64,000 nucleotides of DNA from Watersipora subatra (lineage: Eukaryota > Bryozoa > Gymnolaemata > Cheilostomatida > Watersiporidae), in NCBI RefSeq assembly GCF_963576615.1, contig NC_088711.1, positions 2,046,001-2,110,000 of the forward strand, written 5' to 3'. Positions 55,801-64,000 of this stretch are shown piece after piece. A program made the position numbers and the translations under genes. The notes below the pieces were generated by a model. That model was not told the origin of the DNA. It saw nothing but the letters and a program-made list of their open reading frames with translations, and did not search any database. Numbering within the stretch: the first letter of the stretch is position 1; each line of letters begins with the position of its first letter.

Positions 55801-58800
55801 AGAACTGTGCAACAAATACCCAGAAGTGTTTGATGGGGTAGGCCTACTCAAAGACTATGAACTAAAGCTAAGCATAGACAAATCAGTTAAACCTGTCATT
55901 CAGCCCTATAGGAGGGTCCCCTTTGGCCTACGAGAGAAGGTTGAACACAAACTCCAAGAATTAGTTGACAGCGGAATAATTGAGAGGGTAGATAAGCCAT
56001 CTGATTGGGTTAGTCCGGCGGTTATAGTACCTAAACCGAACGGAGACATCCGCTTGTGTTGACATGCGCCAGGCAAATACTGCAATAAAGAGGCAGATAC
56101 ACCCTATCCCCACTATAGATGAGATGCTTTTGGATATGAATCAATCCAAAGTGTTCAGTAAACTAGACCTAAAGTGGGGATTCCATCAAATTCAGCTACA
56201 CGAAAACAGTCGAGACATAACTACATTTAACACGCATATCGGCTTGTACCGATACAAACGCCTTATGTTCGGCATTAACGCTGCGCCGGAGGTTTATCAG
56301 AGCGAAATCCATAAGATCGTTGCTGGTATCCGGGAGTCGCTAATATGAGCGATGACTTGGTTGTACATGGCTCGTCAAAGAATGAACACGACCAAAGGCT
56401 AAACGACGTTTTCAAACGTCTGTCAAACTGTGGACTCACTCTAAATAAAGAGAAGTGCAAGTTCGGTGTAAGCGAGATGGAGTTTTTAGGCCATAAACTC
56501 TCCAGCAATGGGGTGGCCCCGAGTGAAAATAAAGTTAGAGACATCCTGAATGCCGCACCTCCAAGGGATGTTTCCGAAGTTAGATCTTTTATGGGCCTTG
56601 TTAATTACTGTGGAAAATTCATTCCTAACCTAGCCGAAATCAGTGAACTTCTCAGAAGGCTTACTTGTAAAAACGTTCCATTTGATTACGGGGTTGACCA
56701 GATCCAAGCGTTCAATCTTCTCAAAAAGGCCATAGCGAGTCATGTAACATTGGGATTCTTTGATGTTAAAGCAAAAACAACGGTCATAGCTGACGCAGGG
56801 CCTGTGGGTTTAGGGGCAGTTTTGGTACAGGTTCAAGATGGGGTTCCTAGAATTATTAGCTTTGCTAGTAGATCGCTCACTGATGTTGAACGTAGGTATA
56901 GCCAGACTGAAAAAGAGGGTCTCGGGTTAGTGTGGGCCTGCGAAAGGTTTCAATGTTATTTGCTGGGGTTGAAGTTCGATTTGGTTACTGACCACCAACC
57001 TCTCCTCAGTATTTATAGTAAGAAATCCAAACCCAGCGCTCGTATTGAAAGATGGGTGCTAAGATTACAACCTTTTGACTTCAATGTCGTTTATGTTAGG
57101 GGAAGAAACAATATTGCTGACCCCTTGTCTAGGTTAATGACTGTAGACACCAGTAAAACTCTCACTAGGACACAGTTAGAAGACTTGGCAGTTCGTAGAG
57201 TAGTGATTGATTCCACCCCGCGTGCTTTAACTGCTAGGCAGATTGAGCGAGCCGCCGATAAGGACGGTGAATTAACAGAGGTGATGAAATGCCTCGAATT
57301 CGGAAATTGGCACGACTTTAAAGATCCTCCCCTTTTTAAAACCTTGAAAGACGAATTGTGCGTCGTGGGGCGGGTGCTTTTGAGAGGGGATAGAATCGTA
57401 ATTCCGAAAACCCTGAGAAATCAAATCATATGTCTTGCTCATGAAGGTCACCTGGATATAGTAGGAACTAAACAAAATCTCAGAACTAAAGTTTGGTGGC
57501 CTGGTATGGAGGCTGAAGCCAAAAAGCATTGCAAATCCTGTCATGGTTGCCAGATCACAGGGCGAGGCTTAAATCCTGAACCGCTGCGTTCCACTCCTTT
57601 ACCAATTGCGCCCTGGCAAGAAATTTCAGCCGATTTTCTTGGACCACTCCCTTCAGGAGAATACATACTAGTCGTCATAGACTACTACAGTAGGTTCTAC
57701 GAAGTTGCATACATGAAATCAATTACCGCAGACAAAACTATCTAAGCGCTAGACAACATATTTTTTACTCATGGCTTTCCAGAATCACTTAAAACCGATA
57801 ATGGCCCGCAATTCATTTCTCACGAGTTTGCCAAATACTGTGACCATTATGGTATAGTCAATAAACGTGTTACGCCGAGGTATCCCCAGGCTAACGGGGA
57901 GGTAGAAAGGCAGAATGCCTCACTTTTAAAACGTATCAAGATAGCATATAGCGAAGGTGGGGATTACAAATCTGAGATCAAGCGATACATGAGGGCGTAC
58001 CGTAATGTCCCACATCCAAGTACAGGAAAAACCCCGGCTGAACTTTTATTTGGTAGGAAAATCCAAACTAAATTACCCCAATGGACCTCTAGTGTAATTG
58101 ATCAGGAGGTAGCAGATCGTGATAGCCAATACAAAGCTAAGTCTAAAGAGTATTTCGACGAAAAGTCTCAGGCCGAATTTTCCAAAATATACCCTGGTGA
58201 CCGAGTATTAATGAGACAAGAATTTTCATTGAAAGCTGACACACCTTTTCACAAGGAACCAGTCACTGTAACGGGTAAAACAGGTAACCACGTAACCGTC
58301 GAATGCAGCGATGGCCGTAGGGTTGAGCGTAACATCACTCATTTTAAACCATATATACTACCACCTGTGATTTCTGTTGTAGACGATGAAGAAAAAGAGA
58401 GAATATCAAATAGTGACTAGCTAGAAAAGGACAATGATGACAACATACCAACCAATAGGGCAAGTCCAGTAAACACCGAGACGTCCAATACCCCGAAAAT
58501 CAGACAGTCTGAACGAGAGCGGAAAACTCCACAGAAATTTAAAGACTATGATATGAAGCGATAATCGACTGCAACAAGATCACGAATAGAAAACGGACTG
58601 AAACAACACCACGCATGAACCATTATACATGTTCCAACAATCGACTATTGACAATCAAATAATTCAGAAATAGCAACACAATATTATAGTGTACCACATA
58701 ACATTATATTATATATTCATAGCGAATTAAGAAAGATGGGAAGGGATGTTGCGTAGTGATACTATTGCATTTTATACTGCGCATCAACACGTTATGTAAC

Positions 58801-61056
58801 CAGGTTGCCGACCTGGATGAATACTTCTTGCTCTTACCTCGTGGACATCGCAGAGTACACACCTGCATTTCATAAGAGATAATAAACCAAATAAACAGCA
58901 ATCTAATCTATGTCTGATCCTGTTAGTAAATGATAATTACTAACTACTGACGGACACAACAGTGCCGGTTGGCCAAAGATTTGTGCTCGTAAAGGCGTTT
59001 TTGTTCCTTTTTTAAAAACAGATATATTATTCTCGTAAGTAGCTGCGGTCACTTCAACCTCAATTTCCAGACCTCCCTGAATGATTGGTGATCTTCTAAG
59101 AATGACATCTACCACCCTGGCAATCATTGTTCTTCGGTGTATGATGAAAAATCTCTCTCTCACACTAAAACAAATAATGAAGCGGTAGGGATGGAAAAAA
59201 TAAGTATTGCGTTTTACCAAAGAACCAAAGTAAAATTCAACTAATTCAGTAAATGAAAAAACTCATTACTTACCACAAGTTGTTGGCTTATCAAAGGCCT
59301 CCTAAGCGATGAATATTCGTGAAAACCTCTGGACGCAGCAAAAATTGTTCACCGTAGCTTAGCATGATCGCCTCGCAGTTGTAAGCTAAATATAACCGGA
59401 ACACGCGGTGTGGGCATGCGTAGGAATAACTCTATTACTAGCCGCAATAGAGTTAACTTTCCCTAGAGAGTGGCAGTTTTCAGCCGCGAATAAATCCATC
59501 CGCGAATATGCATAAAAAGACAATTTCCGCGAAATATAACTCCGCGAATAAATTCATCCTGTAGGGTAATAGTATATCAAGTTATAGTATATATCAAGTA
59601 ATAGTATATCAAGTAATAGTATATCAAGTAATAGTATATCAAGTTACAGTATATCAAGTTATAGTATATCAAGTTATAGTATATCAAGTTATAGTATATC
59701 AAGTTATAGTATATCAAGTTATAGTATATTAAGTCATAGCGCATCAAGTTACAGTATATCAAGTTATAGCAATCAAGTTATAGTATATCAAGTAATAGGA
59801 TATCAAGTTATAGTATATCAAGTTATAGTATATCAAGTTATAGTGTATCAAGTTACAGTATATCAAGTTATAGCAATCAAGTTATAGTATATCAAGTTAT
59901 AGTATATCAAGTTATAGTATATCAAGTGGAAGAAAGAAAAGCGAAGAAAATAACAAGAGCAGTTTATATATGAAGTAAAAAAAGCTGAAGTGCTAAATTC
60001 AAATGGAAAAATGTATAAAAATGGCGGCCAACAAAAGTGCTCTGATCTCGGATTCACGCATTTACAAATGATCAGTTTGGACATCGCAATTCGGACGTCT
60101 ATGTTTTGCCAAAACATGATATTTTTATATTATAGCTTAGAGCTTGCATTACGAGCATTTTTTACTTCACAACTGGTTTTTGTTCTTCTAACATCAAAAT
60201 CATTGCGAAAAAATGAAATATCTTGATTATCTTATTATAAATAAGCGTAATTTTAAAATGCTGTCAATTAACCTTTAATAATAAAAGATGCACTTGTTAA
60301 TTTACCATAAAAATGTGGACAGAAACGCAAGCTCGCTACGAGTAGGTTCTATGGTAAAATGAGTGATAAAAACACGGCGGCACACATTACTATAACATAC
60401 AGTACGTTCAATAGAGTGTAAATTAGCTGCATTTTCATATGTTTCATTCCATGCCCATGTTTTATCAGCTATTGTCCCTTTTCCTAGCAAAATTACTGGA
60501 AACTTCAAAGTTCATATATTGGAAACTAAATCATCTGGTGTAACAATTATTTGCTCCAACTTTATGTCGTATGTCAAACATTTATCTGCGGTGATCCTAA
60601 ATCGAGGACTACATTCTTATTCCAGCTATGACATGACTACTACCCTATCAGACAAGCTAAGAATGCTGGTATGCTCTATGTAACCATTAAGGTGGAGGAG
60701 TTCATAAAACTCTCCTAAGGGTTGCTAGGAATCAGTCCATAATAGTCTGTGGTCATCTAGAAGACGTCTTGGCTACTTCAACTCTGAGAAACTAATGTTA
60801 TCAGAATTTTCCAATGACAGTTGAATACCACTAGATTGGGATGCTCTGCGGCTCACCATTCAGCTAGACTAGAGCAATTGAAGTACAATTCTAACCTGTT
60901 CGCATTGCAGCATTTCATCAGTGAGAATTTCAAGCAGCGGTACAGCATTACTGTCTCGCCGGTGAAGCAGCTCCTTGACTATAGAGAGAAGGTTCCAAAT
61001 GCCCTCCGGTTCCCTACCCCTGAGAGGCCGCAGAAGGCTCTGGTATTCAGCAGCTG
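37685..61056 (-). CDS. ZSWIM8: ZSWIM8 orthologue (Cullin-3 E3 substrate receptor), C-terminal ~1,380 codons in 22 exons
   Basis: ZSWIM8 (EBAX-1 in worms, Dora in flies) is a cullin-RING substrate receptor that marks Argonaute bound to extensively paired targets, causing microRNA decay. Exons in transcript order: 60896-61056, 55205-55435, 54359-54598, 54022-54207, 51760-52041, 50572-50695, 50280-50464, 49366-49552, 48991-49241, 48651-48871, 48108-48208, 47720-47972, 46912-47047, 46657-46801, 43874-44118, 43343-43558, 42049-42300, 41718-41879, 41332-41497, 41025-41217, 40849-40936, 37685-37810. Phases agree throughout. Diagnostic blocks: LLRPLRGREPEGIWNLLSIV, SLCDEIVTLWRLVALNP, ALHAHGY, QHLAFKIGMYGLEMHRDP, GFDAAVAALGLKANISEAQH, DSSAPETTSSDNSPTV, NQPSEAFAHFMFELAKTLL, NWLSRTYSSHVSWITG, DRASRGRDPNMVRAAAELAL and DDIKWLLSLAIKLG. 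The N-terminal BC-box, Cullin box and SWIM finger lie outside the window. The exact 5' edge of the first listed exon and the 47720/47047 junction have close alternatives. Confidence 0.96.
38058..38166. repeat. 32-bp tandem repeat, ~3.3 copies
   Basis: The unit GCATGCCCTACACCGAGTCC then AGATACTGTTTA is repeated about three times inside the last ZSWIM8 intron. Confidence 0.85.
39263..40383. mobile_element. pogo/Tigger-like inverted-repeat element, 1.12 kb, copy A
   Basis: Both ends read CAGTCAAACATGGATAACTC in opposite orientation, with TA on each side (39261-39262, 40384-40385). Near the ends the word TAAYTCGAAC is iterated, and GTCCGTTCCC lies inside the right end. The centre has a perfect hairpin (TTCCGACGTTGATTC pairs with GAATCAACGTCGGAA) and a long imperfect palindrome with CGCCACGCACATACAAAAC. 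There is no transposase. Copy B at 62619-63743 is nearly identical. It lies in the ZSWIM8 intron 37811-40848. Confidence 0.93.
44202..44342. repeat. 46-bp tandem repeat, 3 copies
   Basis: The unit CATGGGTGGAGCATATCGGT then GATAACCGATCTCAAGTCAAAATAAA occurs three times in a ZSWIM8 intron. Each unit contains the short palindrome ATCGGTGATAACCGAT. Confidence 0.85.
44484..46480. mobile_element. TTAA-flanked inverted-repeat element, with a second element nested in it
   Basis: Begins TTAA-AAGTTGACTTGC and ends GCAAGTCAACTT-TTAA, matching the copy at 30131-31008 along both arms and through the middle (for example GATGCTCGCTACTTTACAGT). Its right arm is split at 45352-46444 by another element. Without that insert it would be about 0.9 kb. 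It lies in the ZSWIM8 intron between exons 46657-46801 and 43874-44118. Confidence 0.88.
45354..46442. mobile_element. Nested TA-flanked element, 1.09 kb (CCGTACTTTTCGGACTATA ends)
   Basis: Left end CCGTACTTTTCGGACTATAA and right end TAGTCTGAAAAGTACGG are inverted copies. Subterminal text CACACCCYTATATAAGCCGC is shared by both ends. TA is duplicated at 45352-45353 and 46443-46444; the intact host copy reads CAAATAACTGTAATG at this site, so the insertion point is known exactly. The interior has several palindromes (AAGCCGATATATCGGCTT twice and GCCTAACGGAACAGTACCGTTAGGC in two halves). No transposase is present. Confidence 0.92.
47048..47662. repeat. 44-bp minisatellite, ~14 copies, abutting a ZSWIM8 3' splice site
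   Basis: The unit CTCTCTACAACAGACAGCTG then CTAGCGTGTACTGATACAAGGGAA is repeated about 14 times. On the ZSWIM8 (minus) strand each unit contains CAGCTGTCTGTTGTAG|AG, the pyrimidine tract and AG of the acceptor of exon 46912-47047. The first unit is that acceptor itself, so the array multiplies a 3' splice site through the upstream intron. Confidence 0.93.
48209..48650 (-). other. ZSWIM8 intron, nothing recognised
   Basis: AT-rich intron between exons 48651-48871 and 48108-48208. A few AAGCTATCTGT-like words recur loosely near 48340-48420, but no repeat or element can be defined. Confidence 0.5.
51540..51754. repeat. Dispersed repeat ending beside a ZSWIM8 splice donor
   Basis: The text from TACGTCTATGTTTTGCCAAAA to TTTTAAAATGCTGTCAGTTG recurs at 60088-60270. 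The repeat ends about 6 bp inside the intron that follows exon 51760-52041. The junction itself is the palindrome GTCAGTTGAAAGTCAACTGAC on the minus strand. The other end of the element was not located. Confidence 0.65.
52114..53894. mobile_element. pogo/Tigger-like inverted-repeat element, 1.78 kb, host of a nested hAT
   Basis: Ends CAGTGGAACCTCAGTTCTCG on both sides in inverted orientation, flanked by TA (52112-52113, 53895-53896). The word GGTCGAAAACCGAG and relatives are iterated at both ends, with AATCCGTTCC about 30 bp in. An hAT element (52725-53703) interrupts it; without that it is about 0.8 kb. A second partial end (CAGTGAAACCTCGGAA) lies just left at 52094. It is located in a ZSWIM8 intron. 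Confidence 0.9.
52725..53703 (-). mobile_element. Non-autonomous hAT element with transposase relic
   Basis: A perfect 8-bp target duplication ATAACAAC (52717-52724 and 53704-53711) flanks ends TAGAGATGCCCTGATTCTAA and, reverse-complemented, TTAGAGTTGCCCCGATTCTAA less one base; short inverted repeats and an 8-bp duplication are hAT hallmarks. On the minus strand at about 53145-53230 a fragment reads AYRYLACLPSSLASECFFSL, the C-terminal dimerisation motif of hAT transposases, then ends in a stop. The catalytic RNase-H region is gone. Confidence 0.9.
55480..55511. repeat. Left fragment of a 15-bp minisatellite
   Basis: Two units (CAGCATATCAAGTAACAGTA, TATCAAGTA) match the long array at 59567-59930. 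The 4-kb element at 55512-59566 separates the two parts. Confidence 0.8.
55800..58564 (+). pseudogene. Decayed Gypsy/Ty3-type LTR retrotransposon pol (RT, RNase H, integrase)
   Basis: Order of domains: the start of reverse transcriptase (55802-56062), central RT fingers/palm (56064-56345), the end of RT with the SDD catalytic text, RNase H and the integrase zinc finger (56345-57745), then the integrase core and C-terminus (57746-58564). Visible landmarks are GLREKVEHKLQELV, FSKLDLKWGFHQIQ, LNKEKCKFGVSEMEFLGH, RRYSQTEKEGLGLVWACERF, TDHQPLL, the HEGH...CKSCHGC zinc ligands, SADFLGPLP, KTDNGPQF and NGEVERQN. The frame is broken by a shift near 56056 and another near 56345, and by in-frame stops at 57743-57745 and 58418-58420. 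Gag, protease and recognisable LTRs are missing at the left, so it is a dead 5'-truncated copy. Confidence 0.92.
58903..59220 (-). other. 105-codon minus-strand frame inside the 4-kb element, unrecognised
   Basis: I do not recognise this frame. It has a non-random look (ARVVDVILRRSPIIQGGLEI followed by EVEVTAATYENN), vaguely like the end of an RRM-type fold, and it lies between the pol relic and the right end of the element. It could be a captured host exon, part of the element, or chance. Confidence 0.25.
59567..59930. repeat. 15-bp minisatellite, ~23 copies
   Basis: The unit AGTTATAGTATATCA is tandemly repeated with minor variants (AGTAATAG, AGTTACAG, one ATAGCAATCA form). Minus-strand open frames of the IYYNLIYYN type are artefacts. 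The array continues to the left of the 4-kb element at 55480-55511. Confidence 0.92.
60088..60270. repeat. Second copy of the 51540-51754 dispersed repeat
   Basis: From CGTCTATGTTTTGCCAAAAC to TTTTAAAATGCTGTCAATTA the sequence parallels 51565-51748 with substitutions and small gaps. The end reads AATTAACCTTTAA, resembling the TTAA-terminated families. Confidence 0.6.
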
Positions 61057-61066
61057 CTGGAGGAGC

Positions 61067-62618
61067 ACTCGAAGAAAGACAGTTTAGGTCACTGTAATGA
61101 AAAACATTTCAATTGAAAATTGTTTTTGAGCTCAAAGTATCACTCCAGCAGTAGATGATTGTTGAACACATATTCCATGAATTGTGCTCTAGCCCCACCC
61201 ACAGTTTGTCAACCTAGCCACTCCCTCTACCAGTTCTAATCATACCGCTAAAATTATTTGAGCTTGTGGAAAACATTTTTAACCAGGAGCGTAGAATCAG
61301 GAATATTACAGCGCAGGTAAAGACCATAGAGCATTAAGAAAGCAATACAAACGGTAAGCAGGTAGAGACTATAGAGCATCAAGAAAGCAATACAAACGGT
61401 TGGACTACACAAACGGTAGGACTACACAAACTGTAGGACTACGCCTTGCAACAATCATGCAGTGATTGTAATGCCTAATACTAGGTAGAACTTCTTATCT
61501 GTGGTAAAGCAAGATTAGCACATTACTTATTGCGTATATGAGTAAAAGAAATGAGAGCAATTACTAGAATCCATTCATTCATTACTTCTGATATTCAGAC
61601 CAACGATAAGATGCAGACACAAAATAAACTTCTAGTGTCAAACAAAAACGAATGCAGGCTTTAGGACTGCGTATGACAACATCATCGGGCAGGCAGCCTA
61701 CTAAGAGGAGTATCACATGAATGGTATATCGAATAGGATAGCTGGTCAGGTCTAATCATCTACGGCCACATCCCAATATTTATTAGCCTAGTATAAGCTA
61801 TTTATCATGGCTTCCTATAAAGATACAAGTAAACGATAGCCGCAGTGCTTCGAAGCATGGTGCAAGCTCAACATTGAATAGGCGTATGATTGGGATATGG
61901 AGAAGAATGAGACAAAGAACTAAACAAAGGCCGTGTACTAAGTCAGATGTCGTCATCCACTCGGCTATTTGCCTCGGCCATTTGACCTTAGTAAGTAGAT
62001 GCAAGGACAACGACCGACCTACGACAATAACATGGGCAATCATCAGCTGCTTACTCTTGGACAAGCACCAACACAGTGTACTAGTGTACTGCAACTTCGA
62101 ACAGCTACTATGGGCATCATAGAACTACCTAGACTATGGCAATTTGTGGAAAAATAAAATAACATCACATGACTACATGAAAACTGCACCAGAATGTAAG
62201 TACAAAGGTTTGCTGAGGCTGTCCACTGGGTAAAAACTATTTGAATAAATGGTTCTTGCACAAACGCCTCACTCTATTCCAACTACCTGTAAAGCCTTAA
62301 GGCGTGGTCACACGAGCACCGCACCGACGTAGATTCGGTTCGGAGGCTGGTTCGGTTCGTGGCACATGTCACACGGCATCCGAAGTCACTTCGCTTCCTA
62401 GATACCATACGCATGGAGACAGGACACTGTTTCATTAGTAGTTTTTATGTATTGGAGTTAAATATTTCTATTGTAAACAAAAAACTTTGAAGAACAATTA
62501 TAAATTATAATTACGCAGCAGATTTATCAGAAGATCGTTCAGCTGCTCAAAATAAATCACTCGATACAAAGATTTTGCCAACCCTTTCCATCAACATAAT
62601 CATATTTTTTTATTAATA
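61067..62618. other. Upstream ZSWIM8 intron or flank, no exon found
   Basis: I could not place the preceding ZSWIM8 exon here. Short repeats occur at 61317-61441 (a ~60-bp duplicated CATAGAGCATYAAGAAAGCA unit, then three GGACTACACAAAC units). An isolated GGCGTGGTCACACGAGCACC motif at 62303 looks like a transposon end without a partner. Confidence 0.4.
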
Positions 62619-63743
62619 CAGTCAAACATGGATAACTCGAACTTCACGGGACCGAGCAAAAGTGTTCGAATTATCAGAGCGTTCAAGTTATCAGAGCACT
62701 GTCACAAATCCATGTATTTACTTATTTATTAATAGATACATGTACGTATGCAAACTATAATATAAATCAAAAGCACAAATGGCTTGTTTCAAATTAAATG
62801 CTTTTAATGTAAAGTTTAAAACGTTTTTATCAAAAAGTATAGAGATTTTTCTATCACTTGAGATTGGTTTGTTGTTTGAGGTGATGTTATTGCCAGGACG
62901 TTTTTTAGATTGACATTGGCAAAACTTGATCGTTGTTGCAATGCTCAAAAGAAAAGACATCTTTTTCTTTTGAGCGTTTTACCCACGATCAATTTTGCCG
63001 ATTTTTCTTGAAGTTTATGCAAAGATTACCTCACTTTACCTGGGATTCGTTAAGAGCAACACTCCGAGGCAGTTCAATTAAAAGTTTTACGAGGTTTTAC
63101 GGTACATTGTATATCACTCACGCTTTTTGAATGGATACTTATTGAATGTACACATGTATTCTGTGTTTAGGTCAAATGATGAATAGTTTTTTTTTAGCTA
63201 AGACAACGTATACGTTTAATTACAACAATTTTTAAGACGTTTTAAACATTCAACATTCCGACGTTGATTCAACACGGAATCAACGTCGGAAAACTATTCG
63301 TCACGGGCTAGCCGGATCACGCACTCAAGGATTTTCGCCACGCACATACAAAACAACATGCTGTTTTTGTTTGGTATGTGCGTGGCGAAAATCCTTGCGC
63401 GCGTGACCCGGCAAGCCCGTGCTATTCATCGTATAGCAGTATAAATCAAATTTGACCAAACCTTCAGAAAAGTCGTTGACAAAAATATTTTGCCGATGGT
63501 GGTAATAACAACGCTTATGAATTACGAAAAGATGAGGTTTACCTCTATGGCTTTGAATAAAGTGATTTTCTAAAGCGATAACAACCGTTTCGGTAGCCGT
63601 TGGGCAAAAAAACAGTTCGAATTAACAGTGTTGAGTTCGAGTTATCTATAGCAATTTATTATTACGTGGGAACGGACCAAAGGAAATGTTCGAATTAACC
63701 ATGTGTTCGAGCTATCCGTGGACGAGTTATCCATGTTTGACTG
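62619..63743. mobile_element. pogo/Tigger-like inverted-repeat element, 1.13 kb, copy B
   Basis: Nearly identical to 39263-40383 along its whole length, with the same CAGTCAAACATGGATAACTC ends, the central TTCCGACGTTGATTC hairpin and TA flanks (62617-62618, 63744-63745). Differences are scattered single substitutions and a few 1-3 bp indels. Both copies have the same orientation. Confidence 0.93.
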
Positions 63744-64000
63744 TATATGAATGTTTTTCTATGCTGAGTACATAACAGACAAAAACAGTCTTTATCATAG
63801 TACTGTGGTTTTACATAAATAAATCAGTCAACGATTCTTCATCAGGATGAGTATGACACATTCCTTATATTCTACACAAAAGAAAATCACAACCATTCTC
63901 TTACATTTATGCAAAACTTAAGTGCAGCATCTTACATTTATGCAACACAATCACAAGTCCGGGTGAGCCTTGTCGTAAATTGCTTCATGTTGTTCATTTA
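63744..64000. other. Right edge, nothing recognised
   Basis: No exon, repeat or element is supported in these last ~260 bases. Confidence 0.5.

Larger units (their letters stand above)
55512..59566. mobile_element. 4.06-kb TA-flanked inverted-repeat element (CCCTACAGGATGAA ends)
   Basis: Left end CCCTACAGGATGAAAATATT and right end TTCATCCTGTAGGG are inverted copies flanked by TA (55510-55511, 59567-59568). Both ends are rich in the words TCCGCGAAT and TTCGCGAA. It carries a decayed Gypsy-type pol on the plus strand (55800-58564) and a minus-strand 105-codon frame (58903-59220). No transposase of its own was recognised. It lies in the 5.5-kb ZSWIM8 intron between exons 60896-61056 and 55205-55435. 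Confidence 0.85.

Noticed and set aside
59577-60117. Minus frames with IYYNLIYYN repeats
   Set aside because: Generated by the 15-bp minisatellite.

Overview
This is a stretch of animal nuclear DNA. It has spliced genes with GT-AG introns, long AT-rich introns, many minisatellites and many short inverted-repeat DNA transposons. The protein set fits an invertebrate, probably an aquatic lophotrochozoan such as a mollusc or bryozoan, but nothing in the window fixes the species. No RNA gene, CRISPR array or prokaryotic feature was found.

There are five host genes. Four are on the plus strand: a fatty-acid elongase (ELOVL, coding exons from 6814 to 16858, first coding exon not found), cytochrome c (22120-23639), ribosomal protein S26 (25977-31191), and a secreted, probably GPI-anchored Ly6/quiver-type protein (34337-37010). 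The fifth, on the minus strand, is a large ZSWIM8 orthologue (substrate receptor of the cullin ligase that drives target-directed microRNA decay). Its last 22 coding exons run from about 61056 down to 37685, about 1,380 codons. The SWIM zinc-finger N-terminus lies beyond the right edge. The Ly6 and ZSWIM8 genes converge with only about 0.7 kb between stop codons.

The rest is mostly repeats. Minisatellites of 15 to 52 bp units lie upstream of, inside and just after ELOVL, and inside ZSWIM8. Two of them overlap splice sites: the 45-bp array in ELOVL begins inside an exon and repeats the exon end plus its 5' splice site about 35 times, and the 44-bp array in ZSWIM8 repeats a 3' splice site about 14 times.

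Mobile elements include one intact mariner with a complete 352-residue transposase in an S26 intron. There are several pogo/Tigger-like TA-flanked inverted-repeat elements, including two near-identical 1.1-kb copies, and a family bounded by TTAA. hAT transposase relics, a broken LINE reverse transcriptase and a decayed Gypsy-type pol are also present. Three nestings can be read base by base: hAT inside a pogo-like element, a TA-element inside a TTAA-element, and a pol fragment inside a 4-kb inverted-repeat element that itself split a 15-bp minisatellite. The ZSWIM8 introns have absorbed most of these insertions. No clearly new functional system was found; the splice-site-spanning minisatellites are the most unusual observation.
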